A DNA stretch of 64,000 nucleotides, from positions 130,838,217 to 130,902,216 of the forward strand of contig OY757015.1 of assembly GCA_963580285.1 (NCBI GenBank). Reading direction: 5' to 3'. This DNA comes from Lucinisca nassula (taxonomy: Eukaryota > Mollusca > Bivalvia > Lucinida > Lucinidae). Position numbers and translations under genes: made by a program. Each line of letters opens with the position of its first letter. Position 1 is the stretch's first letter. The notes below the pieces were generated by a model. The model was not told the DNA's origin. It saw nothing but the letters and a program-made list of their open reading frames with translations, and did no database searches. Shown piece by piece: positions 43,686 through 54,689 of the stretch.

Positions 43686-43840
43686 ACTGATCCCTAATCA
43701 TTAGGACTCTCCCCGCTGTGATTCTGCAACGGAAGGTCATGTGGTTTGTCTCCGGGTACTCCGGTTTCCGCGCATCTCTGATTTACGAGCGGCTAGATTT
43801 AAGCGAAATAATCTTGAAAGGACCGTAAAAACAGCATCAA
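43686..43840 (+). mobile_element. tRNA-derived SINE, degraded, second copy of the 7019 family
   Basis: Shares CTGCAACGGAAGGTCA, CTCCGGGTACTCCGG and ATAATCTTGAAAGG with 7019-7263. The tRNA-like head is reduced (CTGATCCCTAATCATTAGG) and the A-rich tail short. Confidence 0.75.
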
Positions 43841-44199
43841 AAAAGTCCCACATCGGACGCTGCGTTCGGTGGCGCCCCTCTGAGTCAGCGCCGTTTGAAA
43901 ATGTCCCACAAATGGGGCGTAGGCATATATGGGTTGATATTTACTGATAATCTTTAACCCATATTACTTACTTACCTTGAATCATATTTGACTTCATGTT
44001 ATTCCAATGGTGATTTCAAGGGAAAAATTTTCCCTCGAAAATTTTGACCTAATTGAAATTTTCGACATTCAAAATGTCATGTCTATAATTCTTATACGCT
44101 AAGGGTCAGAGAAAGAGCCAAGCAGATGAAAAAATATATGTATGGATATTTTAAATATTCTCCTTTTCATAAGCTTAAAGTAATTATTTTTTGCTTCAG
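43841..44199 (+). other. Intron remainder before exon 3
   Basis: Starts with a short GC-rich stretch containing GTCCCACA twice (43856 and 43905), then AT-rich sequence. Ends with the acceptor TTATTTTTTGCTTCAG. Confidence 0.5.
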
Positions 44200-44393
44200 G
44201 TTCAGTTGCCTACAGGCGGCGAAGTGTCTATCCTTGTGCACCGCCCTTATATTAACGTCGACATTACACCATCTGTTTATGATTATAAAGGTGTACATAA
44301 AGGTTCAAGTGGCCTTTGTGGAACGTTTGACGGCATCAAAGACGATCCTCAAAAAAGAAAATCTTCGTCGTTGGACCCAGTCCTCAGTTGGCG
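44200..44393 (+). CDS. VWFD-domain protein, exon 3 of 3 in window
   Basis: 194 nt with acceptor TTTTTTGCTTCAG and donor GGCG/GTATGAG; phase 0 start, matching exon 2, phase 2 end. Encodes LPTGGEVSILVHRPYINVDI, PSVYDYKG and GLCGTFDGIKDD. GLCGxFxG..DD is the hallmark near the C-terminus of VWFD modules (calcium-binding region). The reading continues past the donor for 50 codons of low-complexity sequence, which is intronic. The next exon is not identified. Confidence 0.9.
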
Positions 44394-44635
44394 GTATGAG
44401 TTCTATACATTTAAAATGTTTGTTTGTTTGTTTTTGTTTGTTTCGTTTTTCTTTTGTTTTACTACAAATCAGATACTTTTGAAACCACGTTGGGAAACAA
44501 CATTTAGTCTTAAGAAAACTGTAATCAGATACAGCTACACATAATACCTTCGCAATCTCACCTTAATTATTTCAATTACATTTGAAATAGCACAAGTAAG
44601 TTAAAATAATATACGCCCAAACGATGATACTATCA

Positions 44636-45895
44636 ATACCTATTTCGATGGCTTGATCAGTCAAATTTATCCCCGCTCCCCCCACCCCTCCTCTCCAGAA
44701 CTTCAGTTAAGTAAAGCAAATTCTTCTGATACCGAGGCCCCGCTTTTGGTTTTTCATCTGTCTATTGTAGGCGGGTTTGTTTCCTACAAAATTTATGATA
44801 AATGCGACGATTTTGATTTTGAGATGGTAAATTTTCCTTTCTTGGGTGTCGATTTTCCTCGTGCGCCATCCTATATCGTTTATATTTCGCATTTAACTCG
44901 ATTGGCCAGAGTGTCGAGTCAGGTAACTGACTTCAACACTAGAAAAAGATTGTTAACTGCTAAACAGGGTTGTAAAATACGCAAAGCATTATCTTCTAAA
45001 TGTAATAGACGTCATTCCGATTTAGTTTCAAAGTTCAATCTTGGACTTAAATCTCTTCCGCAACCAGGTCTATCGTAACTCGAATTTTATGATGCCTTAG
45101 TATATAAATTCAGAAAAATATAAAAATGCAATGACTTCAGCACCCGCTGTCGTAAAGGCATTCATTCTTCGATAAAAAAGATTGGGTACAACATAAATGT
45201 TATACGACAGACTGCATACATGGTAGTTAACCTAATCCCGATTGACAACTTTGCTTCCCTCTTTAATTGCACGCCCGTGGGTCAGACCTCAGATCCTATG
45301 ACTGTTCCAGTATTAAGGCTTACTGAGAATTAGAGATAATTTAATTTTATGTAATATTGGCGGGTGCCTGATGCTCTGTCTCTGGTCGGGCCCATCGGAG
45401 TCTAAGTTTTGGTCTTCTTTTGCTCCAGGATTTCATTGGTTTCTTGCTGTCAAGTCTTCACCGTTGTTTCATCTCTGTGATTGTTTAATTTTTTTTGTTC
45501 TCGGAGATGTTTCACTGATGATTTAGGAGGCATTCAGGCAGACTGAACAAATTATTCGTCTAAATCGCGACGGAAGTAAGGGTGAAGATTGCAGCTGCGT
45601 AAAATCGATTTAAGCCACCCAGTGGATTTCGTTTCACTGACCGTTACAAGGCAATTCTTCTATCGCGGTTTATTTTAGCTATGGTTTGTCTTTGAGTGTG
45701 TGTTTTGTTTATATTATTTTACTTTCGATAACAAGTTGGCCATTTTGTGGGAAAGTAACTGTCCTTTTGGCATTCTGCTATTGACGTTTCAATTAGGATC
45801 TAGTTGTTTCATGTTTGTGATTCTGTCCCTTTGGCGTCACTGCTTTGGGGCTGTTGGTTAATTGTATCGATTCCTGATCATGCCTTCACTTCTGT
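44636..45895 (+). pseudogene. PLE, 5'-truncated, diverged
   Basis: Starts after RT motif C (TATTTCGATGGCTTGATCAG), keeps DDFDFEMVNFPFLGVD and the thumb region with deletions (the LLNQGYRYH segment is shortened to QGCKIRK), ends with a tail (TTCACTTCTGTTTAG). A C-rich tract near 44672 replaces part of the ORF. Confidence 0.75.
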
Positions 45896-46108
45896 TTAGT
45901 TTATAAATTCATGAAACATAAATACTTGCAATGATTTCAGTACCCAATTTCGTAAATCATTTTTCGATATAAAAAGATTGAGTACAACATAAATATTATA
46001 CGACAGACTGCATGCCTGGTAGTTAAAACAATTACGATTGATAACTTTGCTCCCCTCTTTAATTGCACGCCGTCGGGTCAGGCATCAGACTCTGTGACGG
46101 TTTCAGCG
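45896..46108 (+). pseudogene. PLE ORF end fragment, tandem to the previous tail
   Basis: Starts TTTATAAATTCATGAAACATAAA, the same ORF position as other copies, and runs to the stop region (GACGGTTTCAGCGTAAAG). Another head-to-tail join. Confidence 0.7.
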
Positions 46109-46380
46109 TAAAGTAGACGTAAAACAAAGATCAGGAATCGATACAATTAACTTAGTCCACCCATCAAAGACACCAAAGGGAAAGAAACACAAACATGAAG
46201 CGACCAGACCATAATGGAAACCTAACAAAGGAAGGCCATATGGACAGTTACTTTTCCACAAAATGGCCAAATGGCCATCCAAAATAAAAAGACACAAGTG
46301 ATACACAAAGTAAGTAACAAACAACAACATAAATAAACCGCCACAGAAGAACCGCTTTGGAACGGTCAGTGGAAAGAACT
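46109..46380 (-). repeat. PLE tail (minus)
   Basis: GTAGACGTAAAACAAAGATC to GGTCAGTGGAAAGAA. Inverted relative to both neighbours. Confidence 0.75.
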
Positions 46381-46394
46381 CCTTTTTTAAGGCT

Positions 46395-46850
46395 TACTTT
46401 TTATCCCTGTGGTTGATTGATTTTTATGTTCACGGAGATGTTGCGCTGATGATATAGGGGGGCCTTCATGCTCATGCGGACTATTATTTGTCTTAATCGC
46501 GTCGGAAGTAATGGCAAGGATTGTGGCCAAATTAAAACGATTTAAGCCCCCGCCCACCCACCCAGTGGAATTCGTTTCACTGCCCGTTTAAAGGCGGTTC
46601 TTCTGTCATGGTTGATTTTTGTTCTGGCTTGTCTTTGATTGTGTGTATCGCTTATATTATTTTGCTTTGGATAGGCAATTGACCATTTTTTGGAAAGTAA
46701 CTGACCCTTTGGCTCTCCGCTAGTGATGTTTCCATTCAAGCATTGTTGTTTCAGGTTTGTGTTTCTTTCCCTTGGTGTCTCTAATTGGAGCTGTGGGTTA
46801 ATTGTATCGATTTCTAATCATTGTCTTCATTTCTATTTTAGTAATTGGTT
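46395..46850 (+). repeat. PLE tail (plus)
   Basis: Partial tail of the second subtype, with CAGTGGAATTCGTTTCACTG at about 46562 and end TTCATTTCTATTTTAG. Confidence 0.75.
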
Positions 46851-46851
46851 T

Positions 46852-46925
46852 AAAGTAGAAGTAAAACAAAGATCAGTAATTGATACAATTAACTTACTCC
46901 ACCCATAAAAGACACCAAACTTTAT
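46852..46925 (-). repeat. PLE tail snippet (minus), about 70 bp
   Basis: AAAGTAGAAGTAAAACAAAG to AAAGACACCAAA. Strongly 5'-truncated insertion. Confidence 0.7.
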
Positions 46926-47040
46926 TTTGATTGCTCCACATACAAGGATAAGAAAACAGACAACTACATATGGTCCAGGATTTGACAAAAAGCCAATGGC
47001 TTGTGCAAAGGTCATCAATTATTTTACTAATTTAATGTTG

Positions 47041-47657
47041 GTTGATACCTTATGCTCTTTTTCTGGTTGGGACCATCGGAGTCTAACTTTTGGTTTTCGT
47101 TTGCTCCACCATTTCAGTGGTTTCTTGCTGTCGAGTCCTCAACGTTGTTTCCGCCCATCGGGGCTTGAATAAAATAGACGGGCTGCATGATGCTTCCACG
47201 CAGAGCTAAAACCGACCCGCACATGAGTACTGGTAAATCGCTTAGAGGATCTAAGCCTGCCCAGGCAAAGCGGTGCTAGTGTCGGACCGTCCATACTCAT
47301 AAAACCTATTGGTTTCATTGGGCGGCAGGGCTTGAGATGTCATTTTATTTCAATGTCGGGTGGAAGTCCCACAAAATTGGAAGCAACATCTCCAAAATGA
47401 CCTTTACAGTGTTGACGGGGACGTTAAACCTGAAATCAAGCGAACTCACCGTTGTTTCATCTCTGTGGTTGTTTGTGTTCCTGGAGATCTTTCTCTGATG
47501 AGTTAGGATGCTTTCACGCGGGCTTAACAAATTATTTGTCTAAATCGCGACGGAATCAAGGGCGAAGATTGCAGCCGCGTAAAATCCATTAAAGCCCCTA
47601 AGTGAAATTCTTTTCACTGACCGTTCCAAGGCGGTTCTTCTGGCGCGGTTTATGCTT
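47041..47657 (+). repeat. PLE tail, split by a SINE-like insertion
   Basis: Tail from TGATACCTTATGCTC to TGGCGCGGTTTATG, interrupted at 47152-47444. The hairpin at about 47600 is AGTGAAA/TTTTCACT. Confidence 0.75.
47152..47444 (+). mobile_element. SINE-like element sharing the LINE 3' end
   Basis: 293 bp flanked by the imperfect 14-bp duplication CTCAACGTTGTTTC / CTCACCGTTGTTTC (47138-47151, 47445-47458). The 3' end GTGTTGACGGGGACGTTAAA..GAAATCA resembles the LINE 3' UTR end (GTGTTGACGCGTCGTTAAAC..GAAATCA). The 5' part is not clearly tRNA-like. Short, no ORF. Confidence 0.7.
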
Positions 47658-47659
47658 AT

Positions 47660-50600
47660 TAGCTCACCTAAGCACGAAGTGCTCAAGTTGAGCTATTGTG
47701 ATTGCTTTATGTACGGCGACCGTCGTCCGTCCATCCGTCAACATTTTTTTTTCCAAATGACATGTCCTCCCAACCACAGTGTCATATTTAAGATAATTTC
47801 ACAGGAATATTCCTTGGGTTACCCTCTGCCAAAATTGCTAAAATGGTTCCGCTCCACTGAATAAAATGGAATCCAGGGCTAAAATAGAAAACCCTTTAAA
47901 CGACATCTCCTCCCAGGCTAATAGTCCAATTACAAAATATTTTCAAAGGAAAATTCCTTGGATGACCCTCTACTAAAATTGCTAAAATAGTTCCGCTCCG
48001 CTGAACAAAATATCCACAAGAGCTAAACTGGAAAAACCTTTAAATGACATCTCCTCCTAGGCCAATATTTCGATTACAAAATAATCATACAGGAATGTTC
48101 CTTCGTTAACCCTCTACCAGAATTGCTAAATGGTTCCACCCCGCTTAACAAAATGGCCACCAGAGCTAAAATAGAAAACCTTAGAAAAACCTTTAAACGA
48201 CATCGACTCCTAGGCTAGTGGTCCGAATCAAAATGATTTTACAGGAATATTTCTAAGGTGACCCTCTAGCAAAATTGTTAAAATGGTTCCTCCTCGCTGA
48301 ACAAAGGCTAAAAGACCTATTTCAAAATAATTTTACAGTAATGTTCCTTGGATGGCCCTCTACACTGATTGCTAAAATATTTTCGGCTCGCCGAACAAAA
48401 TGGCCGCCAGAGCTAAACAAAGAAAAACCTTAGAAAAACATTTAAACGACATGTCCTCCTAGGCTAATGGTCCGATTTCAAAATAATTTCACATTTATAC
48501 TTTTTGGTGACCCTCTTGCCAAAATTGCTTAAATGCTTCCGCTCCTCTGAAAAAAATGGCCACCAGACCTGAATATAGAAGAAACCTTTAAATGACATCT
48601 CCTCCTAGACTTATAGTCCAGTTTCAAACTAATTTCACAAGAATGTTCTTTTGATGTCACTCCATCAGTGACATCAGTATTGCTAAAATGGTTCCACTCT
48701 GCCGAACAAAATGTCCACCAGAGCTAAAAATAGAAAAACCTTTAAATGACATCTATTCCTAGGCTAATGGTCTGATTTCAAAATAATTTCATAGGAATGT
48801 TCCTTTGATGACCTTCTACCAAAATTGCAAAAATAATTCTGCTCCGCTGAACAAAATGGCCGCCAGAGCTAAATATAAAAAAATCTTAGAAAAACCTTTA
48901 AACGACATCTCCTCCTAGATTAATGGACCGATTTCAAAATAATATCACAGGAGTATTTCTTAGGTGACCCTCTACCAAAATTGTTTAAATGGTTCCGCTC
49001 CGCTGATCAAAATGACCGCCAGAGCTAAATATAGAAACAAAACTCTTTAAACCACATCTCTTCCTAGGCTAATGATCCGATTTGAAAATAATTTCACAGA
49101 ATTGTTCCTTGGATTATCTTCTTCGAGAATTGCTGAACAAAATGGCCGCCAGTGCTAGAAATAGAAAAACAATTAAATGACATCTCCTCCTAGGCTAATG
49201 GTCCGATTTCAAAATAATTTCACAAGAATGTTCCTGGGATGTCCTACTACCAGAATTGCTAAAATGGTTCCGCTCCACTGAACAAAATGGCCGACAAAGC
49301 ACAAAAATAGAAAGACCTTAGAAAACCAACATATCCAATGCTAATGGTCCGATTTCAAAATAATTGCATAGGCCTAATCCTTTCATGACCCTCTACCAAA
49401 ATTGCTAAAATGGTTTTGCTCCACTGAACCAAATGGCCGACAGAGCTAAAAACATATAAACCTTGATATGATAGATCCTCCTAGGCTAATGGTCCGATTT
49501 CAAAATAATTTCACAGCAATGCTCCTTGGGAAACCCTCTACCAAACCGGCTAAAATAGTTCTGCTCTGCTGAACAAAAGGGCCGCCAGAGCCAAAAATAA
49601 AAAAAAAAAGTTTACCGACATCTCCTCCAAGGCTAATGGTCCGATTTCAAAATAATTTCAAAGGAATGTTCCTTAGGTGACCCTCTACCAGAATTGCTAA
49701 AATGGTTCTGCTCTGCTGAGCAAATTAGCCGCCTGAGCTAAAAATAGAAAAACCTTTAAAGGACATCTACTCTAAGGCCAATTGTTTGATTTTAAAATAA
49801 TTTCTTAGAAATGTTACTTCGGTGACCCTCTACTAAAATGTTCCACTTCACTGAACAAAAAGTCCAACAGAGTAAGAAATAGAAAAAAACATTAATGGAC
49901 ATCTCCTCCTAGGTTAATAATTCAATTTCAAAATTATTTCACAGTAATGTTCCTTTGCTGACCCTCTACCAATATTGCTAAAATGGTTTCACTTCACTGA
50001 AGAAAATGGCTGCCAGAGCTAAAAATAAAAAAAAATCTTTGAATGACATATCCCCCTAGGTCATTGGCGAAATTTCAAACCCAGTTCACAGAATGTTTCT
50101 TTTTAGGACCAAAAATGATTAAACGGTGTGGCTCAGCTTAGGTCTGTTCCATTTGAACATCCAATCTCAAATTAGGTATTATTGCACTGATTGTTGTGGG
50201 GGTGGGTGAGACAAACGTGATGTGTATTTTGCGTCACTGTGGCGTCCAGTTGATATTGGATTACAGTAGGGCAAGGCCTTTTGTCTCCTTGTCCTTGCAG
50301 CAGGTAAGGGTAGAGGAGGAGTGTTGTTATTTCTTCTGTTTTAACAACTCCATTCATTGTTATCTTTCTCCACTTTCCCTCACTTTCATCTCCTCTATTA
50401 TCTCTTTTCTCCCTTTCTCTGGGAGATGACACAAAATGATCTATATTAGGGTTGACATGTCTTTAAACTCAAAATAACCAAGCAATCATGCACTGATGAT
50501 TGCTTAAATTTCTGAAATGGGTTTGCTTTGCTAAACTAAATGAGCACATGACTGCAGAGGTAAAGATAGAAAAAAATCATTAAATATCAATTTCAAAATA

Positions 50601-50745
50601 GCTTTGGCAGAAATGATCCTTGAGTGAACCATGTACCAAAAGTGCTTATGTGGTTCTGCTCCTCTGTACAAAATGGCTGTCATAGCTAACTATAGAAAAC
50701 CACACGAAACAACAATGTTAGAACATCATAACTAAGGTGAGCGAA
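47660..50745 (+). mobile_element. Pearl/Helentron-like element, family C, about 20 core units
   Basis: 5' end TTAGCTCACCTAAGCACG with hairpin AAGCACGAAGTGCTC region; 3' inverted copy CTAAGGTGAGCGAATTA, hairpin AGGTCC atca TGGGCCT and CTTTTATA. The core is a diverged tandem array with a period near 146 bp (GGTCCGATTTCAAAATAATT at about 49200, 49346, 49491, 49638), each unit with CTCCTCCTAGGCTAATGG and GAACAAAATGGCCGCCAGAG. A non-repeat stretch lies at 50160-50460. No ORF. The array matches the bivalve 'pearl' type as I know it. Confidence 0.75.
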
Positions 50746-50764
50746 TTAGGTCCATCATGGGCCT

Positions 50765-50965
50765 CTTTTATATTTTTGTTTTTATAGCCAGTTGGCCATA
50801 TTGTGGGAAAGTAACTGTCCTTTTGGCATTTCGCTATTGATGTTTTCATTAGGATCAATTTATTTAATGTTTGTGTTTTTCCCTTTGGCGTCTCTGAAAT
50901 GGGAGGAGTGGGTTAATTTTATCGATTGCTGATCATTGCTTCCACTTTGAACTTTAATGTCATAA
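50765..50965 (+). repeat. PLE tail, 5'-truncated
   Basis: From ATATTTTTGTTTTTATAGCC to ATTGCTTCCACTTTGA. Confidence 0.7.
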
Positions 50966-50967
50966 GA

Positions 50968-51540
50968 GTAAAGTAGAAGTAAAACAAAGATCAGGAATCG
51001 AAACAATTAACTAACTCCACCCATCAAACACACCAAAGGGAAAGAAACACAAACATTTAGCGACCAGACCATAATGGAAACCTAAACAAAGGAAGGCCAT
51101 AAGGACAGTTACTTTCCAACAAAATGGCCATATGGCCATCCAAAATAAAAAGACACAAGTGATACAAACAGTAAGTAACAAACAACAACATAAATAAATC
51201 GCCACAGAAGAACCGCCTTGGAACGGCCAGTGGAAAGATTTCCACTGGGGGTGGTAGGGCTTAAATCGATTTTACGTGGCCACACACCATCCTCGCCGTT
51301 ACTTCCGTCGCGATTTAGACAAATAGATTGTTCACTCCGCATGAAGGCATCCTAACTCATGAGTGCAACATCTCCGTGAACACAAATAAACAAAGAACCA
51401 CAGAGGTGAGACAACGGTGGGGAAGCGACGGCAAGAAAACACTGAAATGCTGGAGCAAAAGAAAACCAACAGTTAGACTCCGAGGGACCCGACCAGAGAC
51501 AGAGCATCAGGCACCAACCAACATTACCTTGAATTAGAAT
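50968..51540 (-). repeat. Complete PLE tail (minus)
   Basis: Near full-length tail, AGTAGAAGTAAAACAAAGATC to TTACCTTGAATTAG, immediately after a plus-oriented tail. Confidence 0.8.
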
Positions 51541-52140
51541 TCATCCAACGTCAGTGTTGTTCCATAAACAACTTCAATTGCAAGTAATATATCGAATAAT
51601 TTTAGTGTGAGTCGGTGACTTGGCTGAATTTTTGCGGCAATGTAGTGAGTAATGGACACTTGGCAAAAGGACAAAAGGACTTCTACTTTGCATAACATGT
51701 AACGTGCGAAAAATCGAAAAACAGGTTGTCATGTCCCTGACAAAATAATATATGATCGATTTCTGTACATCGTCTTGTATGAAAGTCGGCAATTTATTAG
51801 ATAGAAAGAAACTGTGATAAGAAAAAAGCTTCCGAAACACGATTTGTGCTACCAGTGACATAAAGAGAAAAAACAAACAAATATGTGCGTATAAAGAACG
51901 TACACAACCTTGGCGAAGGGAGTTCAGTTCTCTAAGTGAATCCAAATTAGCGACAGTTTAGCAAACGGAGCTTGAAATAAAGATATTCATATAACATCGA
52001 GTCATTTAAAAGGAACAATACAAGAACCATCGCCTTAGAACAGTAAGCAACGGTAATCAAGTATAGTGTCGGGTCATCAGTAAATAGCCAGCTGGCGTTA
52101 AGAAACATGCGTAAATCACCATTTGTGATAAACTCTAAGT
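51541..52140 (-). other. Unassigned block between inverted PLE tails
   Basis: Two minus-strand frames (51574-51945, 123 codons; 51947-52204, 85 codons, the latter extending into the next tail) cover it. They are hydrophobic and Ser/Leu/Phe-rich with no recognised motif. Flanking tails point away from each other. Confidence 0.35.
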
Positions 52141-52740
52141 AAACACAGCGTATAAATGACTTAACGTTGGTTGGTATCTGATGCTCTGCCTCATGTCGGA
52201 CCAACTGATGTCTAACTGTTTCGTTCGATCGTTTTTCTTGTTTATTATTATTATTATTATTTTGTTTTGCTCCAGCCTGCTCGTTAGTTCATGCTGTCGA
52301 GTCCTCATTGTGCTCGTTTGATTTTTATGTTCTCGGAGATGTAGCACTGAAAAGTTAGAAAGCCTTCATGTCGACTAAACAAATGATTTGTCTAAACCAA
52401 GGAACCAAGGACGATGATTGTGGCTACGAGAAATCGATTTACCCCCCCCCCCTCACCCGAAAAGTATTTTTGCTGACCGTACCAGGGCGGTTCTTCTATC
52501 GAGGTTTATGTTTGTTGTAGTTTGTCTATGTAAGTGTGCATTGCTTATATATTTTTTGTGATAGCCGTTTTGTCATTTTGTAGCAAAGTAACTGTTCTTA
52601 TTTGCTTTCCGCTTGTTATGCATTTTAGGGTTTAGTTATTTCCTGTTCGTGTTTTTTTTTTTTTTTTTCGCTTTGATGTCTCTGATGAGATGTGTGGGTA
52701 ATTGTTTCGATTCCTGATCATTGCTATCACTTCTATTTTT
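52141..52740 (+). repeat. PLE tail, diverged
   Basis: Full-length but diverged tail, with an ATT microsatellite at about 52243-52262, a C tract at 52443 and a T tract at 52653. Confidence 0.7.
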
Positions 52741-53050
52741 TATCAATTTCAGTAATTTTTTATTGCTCCTTGCTAGAACTCTTATATGATGCTACCCCAA
52801 ATCTCCCCCACCCCAAATCTCCCCAACAACGTTGAACAAATCCACACAGTCTCTTTGTGAGTTTAACTGTGTACTCAATCTGTCTGGTAAATGTGATATC
52901 TATGGATATGTTTCAATGTTACTTTCAAACGCATGCCTCGTCTTGATACATGCTCAAACAGTTCTTGAAATATCCAACCCCCGCTTGGGAACACCTTTGC
53001 AACACATTCTTCACAAGCTTGTCTATGTAGTGAGCTACTTCTCTGAATCA
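52741..53050. other. Unassigned, with CCCCAAATCTCCC repeats
   Basis: A short direct repeat of ACCCCAAATCTCCCC near 52794-52826, otherwise nothing recognised. Confidence 0.4.
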
Positions 53051-53377
53051 GACGGAAGGGCGAGGATTGTGGTCACGTAAAATCGATTTAAGCCCCCCAG
53101 TGGAATTCGTTTTCACTGACCGTTCCAAGGTGGTACTTCTGTCTTGGTTTATTTTTGTTAATGTTTGTCTCTGGGTGTTTGTGTCGCTTATATTATTTCA
53201 TTTTGGATGGCCTACTGGCCATTTTGTGGGAAATTAACTGTCCTTTTGGCTTTCCGCTGTTGATGTTTCCATTTGGGTCTGTTGTTTCATGCTTGTGTTT
53301 CTTTCCCTTTGGTGTCTCTGATGGGAGCCGTGGGTTAATTGTATCGATTCCTGATCATTGCCTCCACTTCTATTTTA
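53051..53377 (+). repeat. PLE tail, second subtype
   Basis: ACGGAAGGGCGAGGATTGTG to GCCTCCACTTCTATTTTA; hairpin at about 53097. Confidence 0.75.
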
Positions 53378-53484
53378 TAATAAACCGGGGTCAATATACC
53401 TATTCATAATAACTAATAACAGAAAATACATTTAAGGCGAATGCCCACTGTACATAACAATGCATTCGGTTTTAAAGAGTACAC

Positions 53485-53790
53485 GAAAGGCAATCATTCC
53501 AGAGACAATTGAATACTTTGTTTTCCTCTTCATTTGCACGCCGGATGGTTTTGCCTTATACTCTCTGACGGCCTCGACCTTAAGACTTAATTAAACGTTT
53601 CGAGTAATATTGTTTGGTACCTGATGTCCTGTCTTTGAATGGGCCCATCGGCGTATGACTGTTGGTTTACTTTTCCTCGGCAATTTCAGTTATTTCATGC
53701 TATCGAGTCCTCATCGTTGTTTCCTCTTTGTATTCGTTTGATTTGTGTGTTCTTGGTGATGTTGCACTGAGGAGTTTGAAATTCTTTATT
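53485..53790 (+). repeat. Diverged PLE ORF end and tail
   Basis: TTTGCACGCCGGATGG (ORF end) and a tail up to GGACCCACATC, where an inverted tail begins. Confidence 0.65.
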
Positions 53791-54020
53791 CGGACCCACA
53801 TCTCCTATCAAAGACACCAAAGGGTAAGCAACACAAACATGATATAACTATACACTAATGGGAACATCAATAGCGGAAAGTCCAAAGGGCAGTTACTTGC
53901 CCACAAAATGGTCAATTGGCTATCCAGAACAAAAATATATAAGCAATGCCCACATTCAAAGACGAACTATAACAAAATTAAACCTCGACAGAAGAACCGC
54001 CTTGGAACGGTCAGTGCAAA
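53791..54020 (-). repeat. PLE tail (minus)
   Basis: ACACCAAAGGGTAAGCAACA to GAACGGTCAGTGCAAAATGG. Confidence 0.7.
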
Positions 54021-54044
54021 ATGGTCAGGCGGATATCAAAAATA

Positions 54045-54366
54045 TATATTTGAAGTAAGGGCGGGGATTGTGGCCACGTGATATTGATTTAAGCCCCCAA
54101 GGGGAATTCGTTGCACTGACCGTTCCAAGGCGGATCTTCTGTCGAGGTTTAATTTTGCTATGGCTTATCTTTGAGTGTGTGTGTCGCTTATAATATTTTG
54201 ATTTGGATAGCCGGTTGGCCAGTTTGTGGGAAAGTATTCCCGCTAGTGATGTTTCCATAAAAGGGTCTAGTTGTTCCATGTTTGTGTTTCTTTCCCTTGG
54301 TGTCTCTGATGGGAGCTATGAGTTAATTGTATCGATTCATGATCATTGCCTTGACTTCTATTTTAG
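54045..54366 (+). repeat. PLE tail (plus)
   Basis: GAAGTAAGGGCGGGGATTGT to GCCTTGACTTCTATTTTAG. Confidence 0.75.
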
Positions 54367-54384
54367 TAGTACAATCATGCAATG

Positions 54385-54636
54385 ACAAACTATAACAATA
54401 ATAAACCACAAAAGGAGTACCACTTTGGAAGGGTCAGCATTTTTATACTGTGGGGCGTAGATCAATTTTTCGTGGCCACAATCCTCGCCAATGGTTCTGT
54501 CGTGAGTTTGGCTAGTAATTTTGAGCAGTCGGCATGATCGATTGATATTTCATAAGGGTAACAACTCCAAGAACATAACAGCGGAACATGAAACAAAGAT
54601 GAGGACTCGACAGCACGAGATAACTGAAATGCTATA
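54385..54636 (-). repeat. PLE tail (minus), diverged
   Basis: ACAAACTATAACAATAATAAACC to GAGATAACTGAAATGCTA. The LINE starts straight after it. Confidence 0.65.
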
Positions 54637-54689
54637 TCACCAATTGCAGCTCAAAATAGTTTCTAGTCTTAATCTCTTCATAAAATGGA

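Noticed and set aside
44394..44544. Extension of VWFD exon 3 to 44544
   Set aside because: After the GTATGAG donor the frame becomes Phe/Val/Leu low complexity (GTTTGTTTG repeats), typical of an intron.
50485..50525. CACTGATGATTGC..TCTGAAATGGG as a hammerhead
   Set aside because: CTGATGA and GAAA are present, but the sequence between them cannot form stem II and stem I does not pair.
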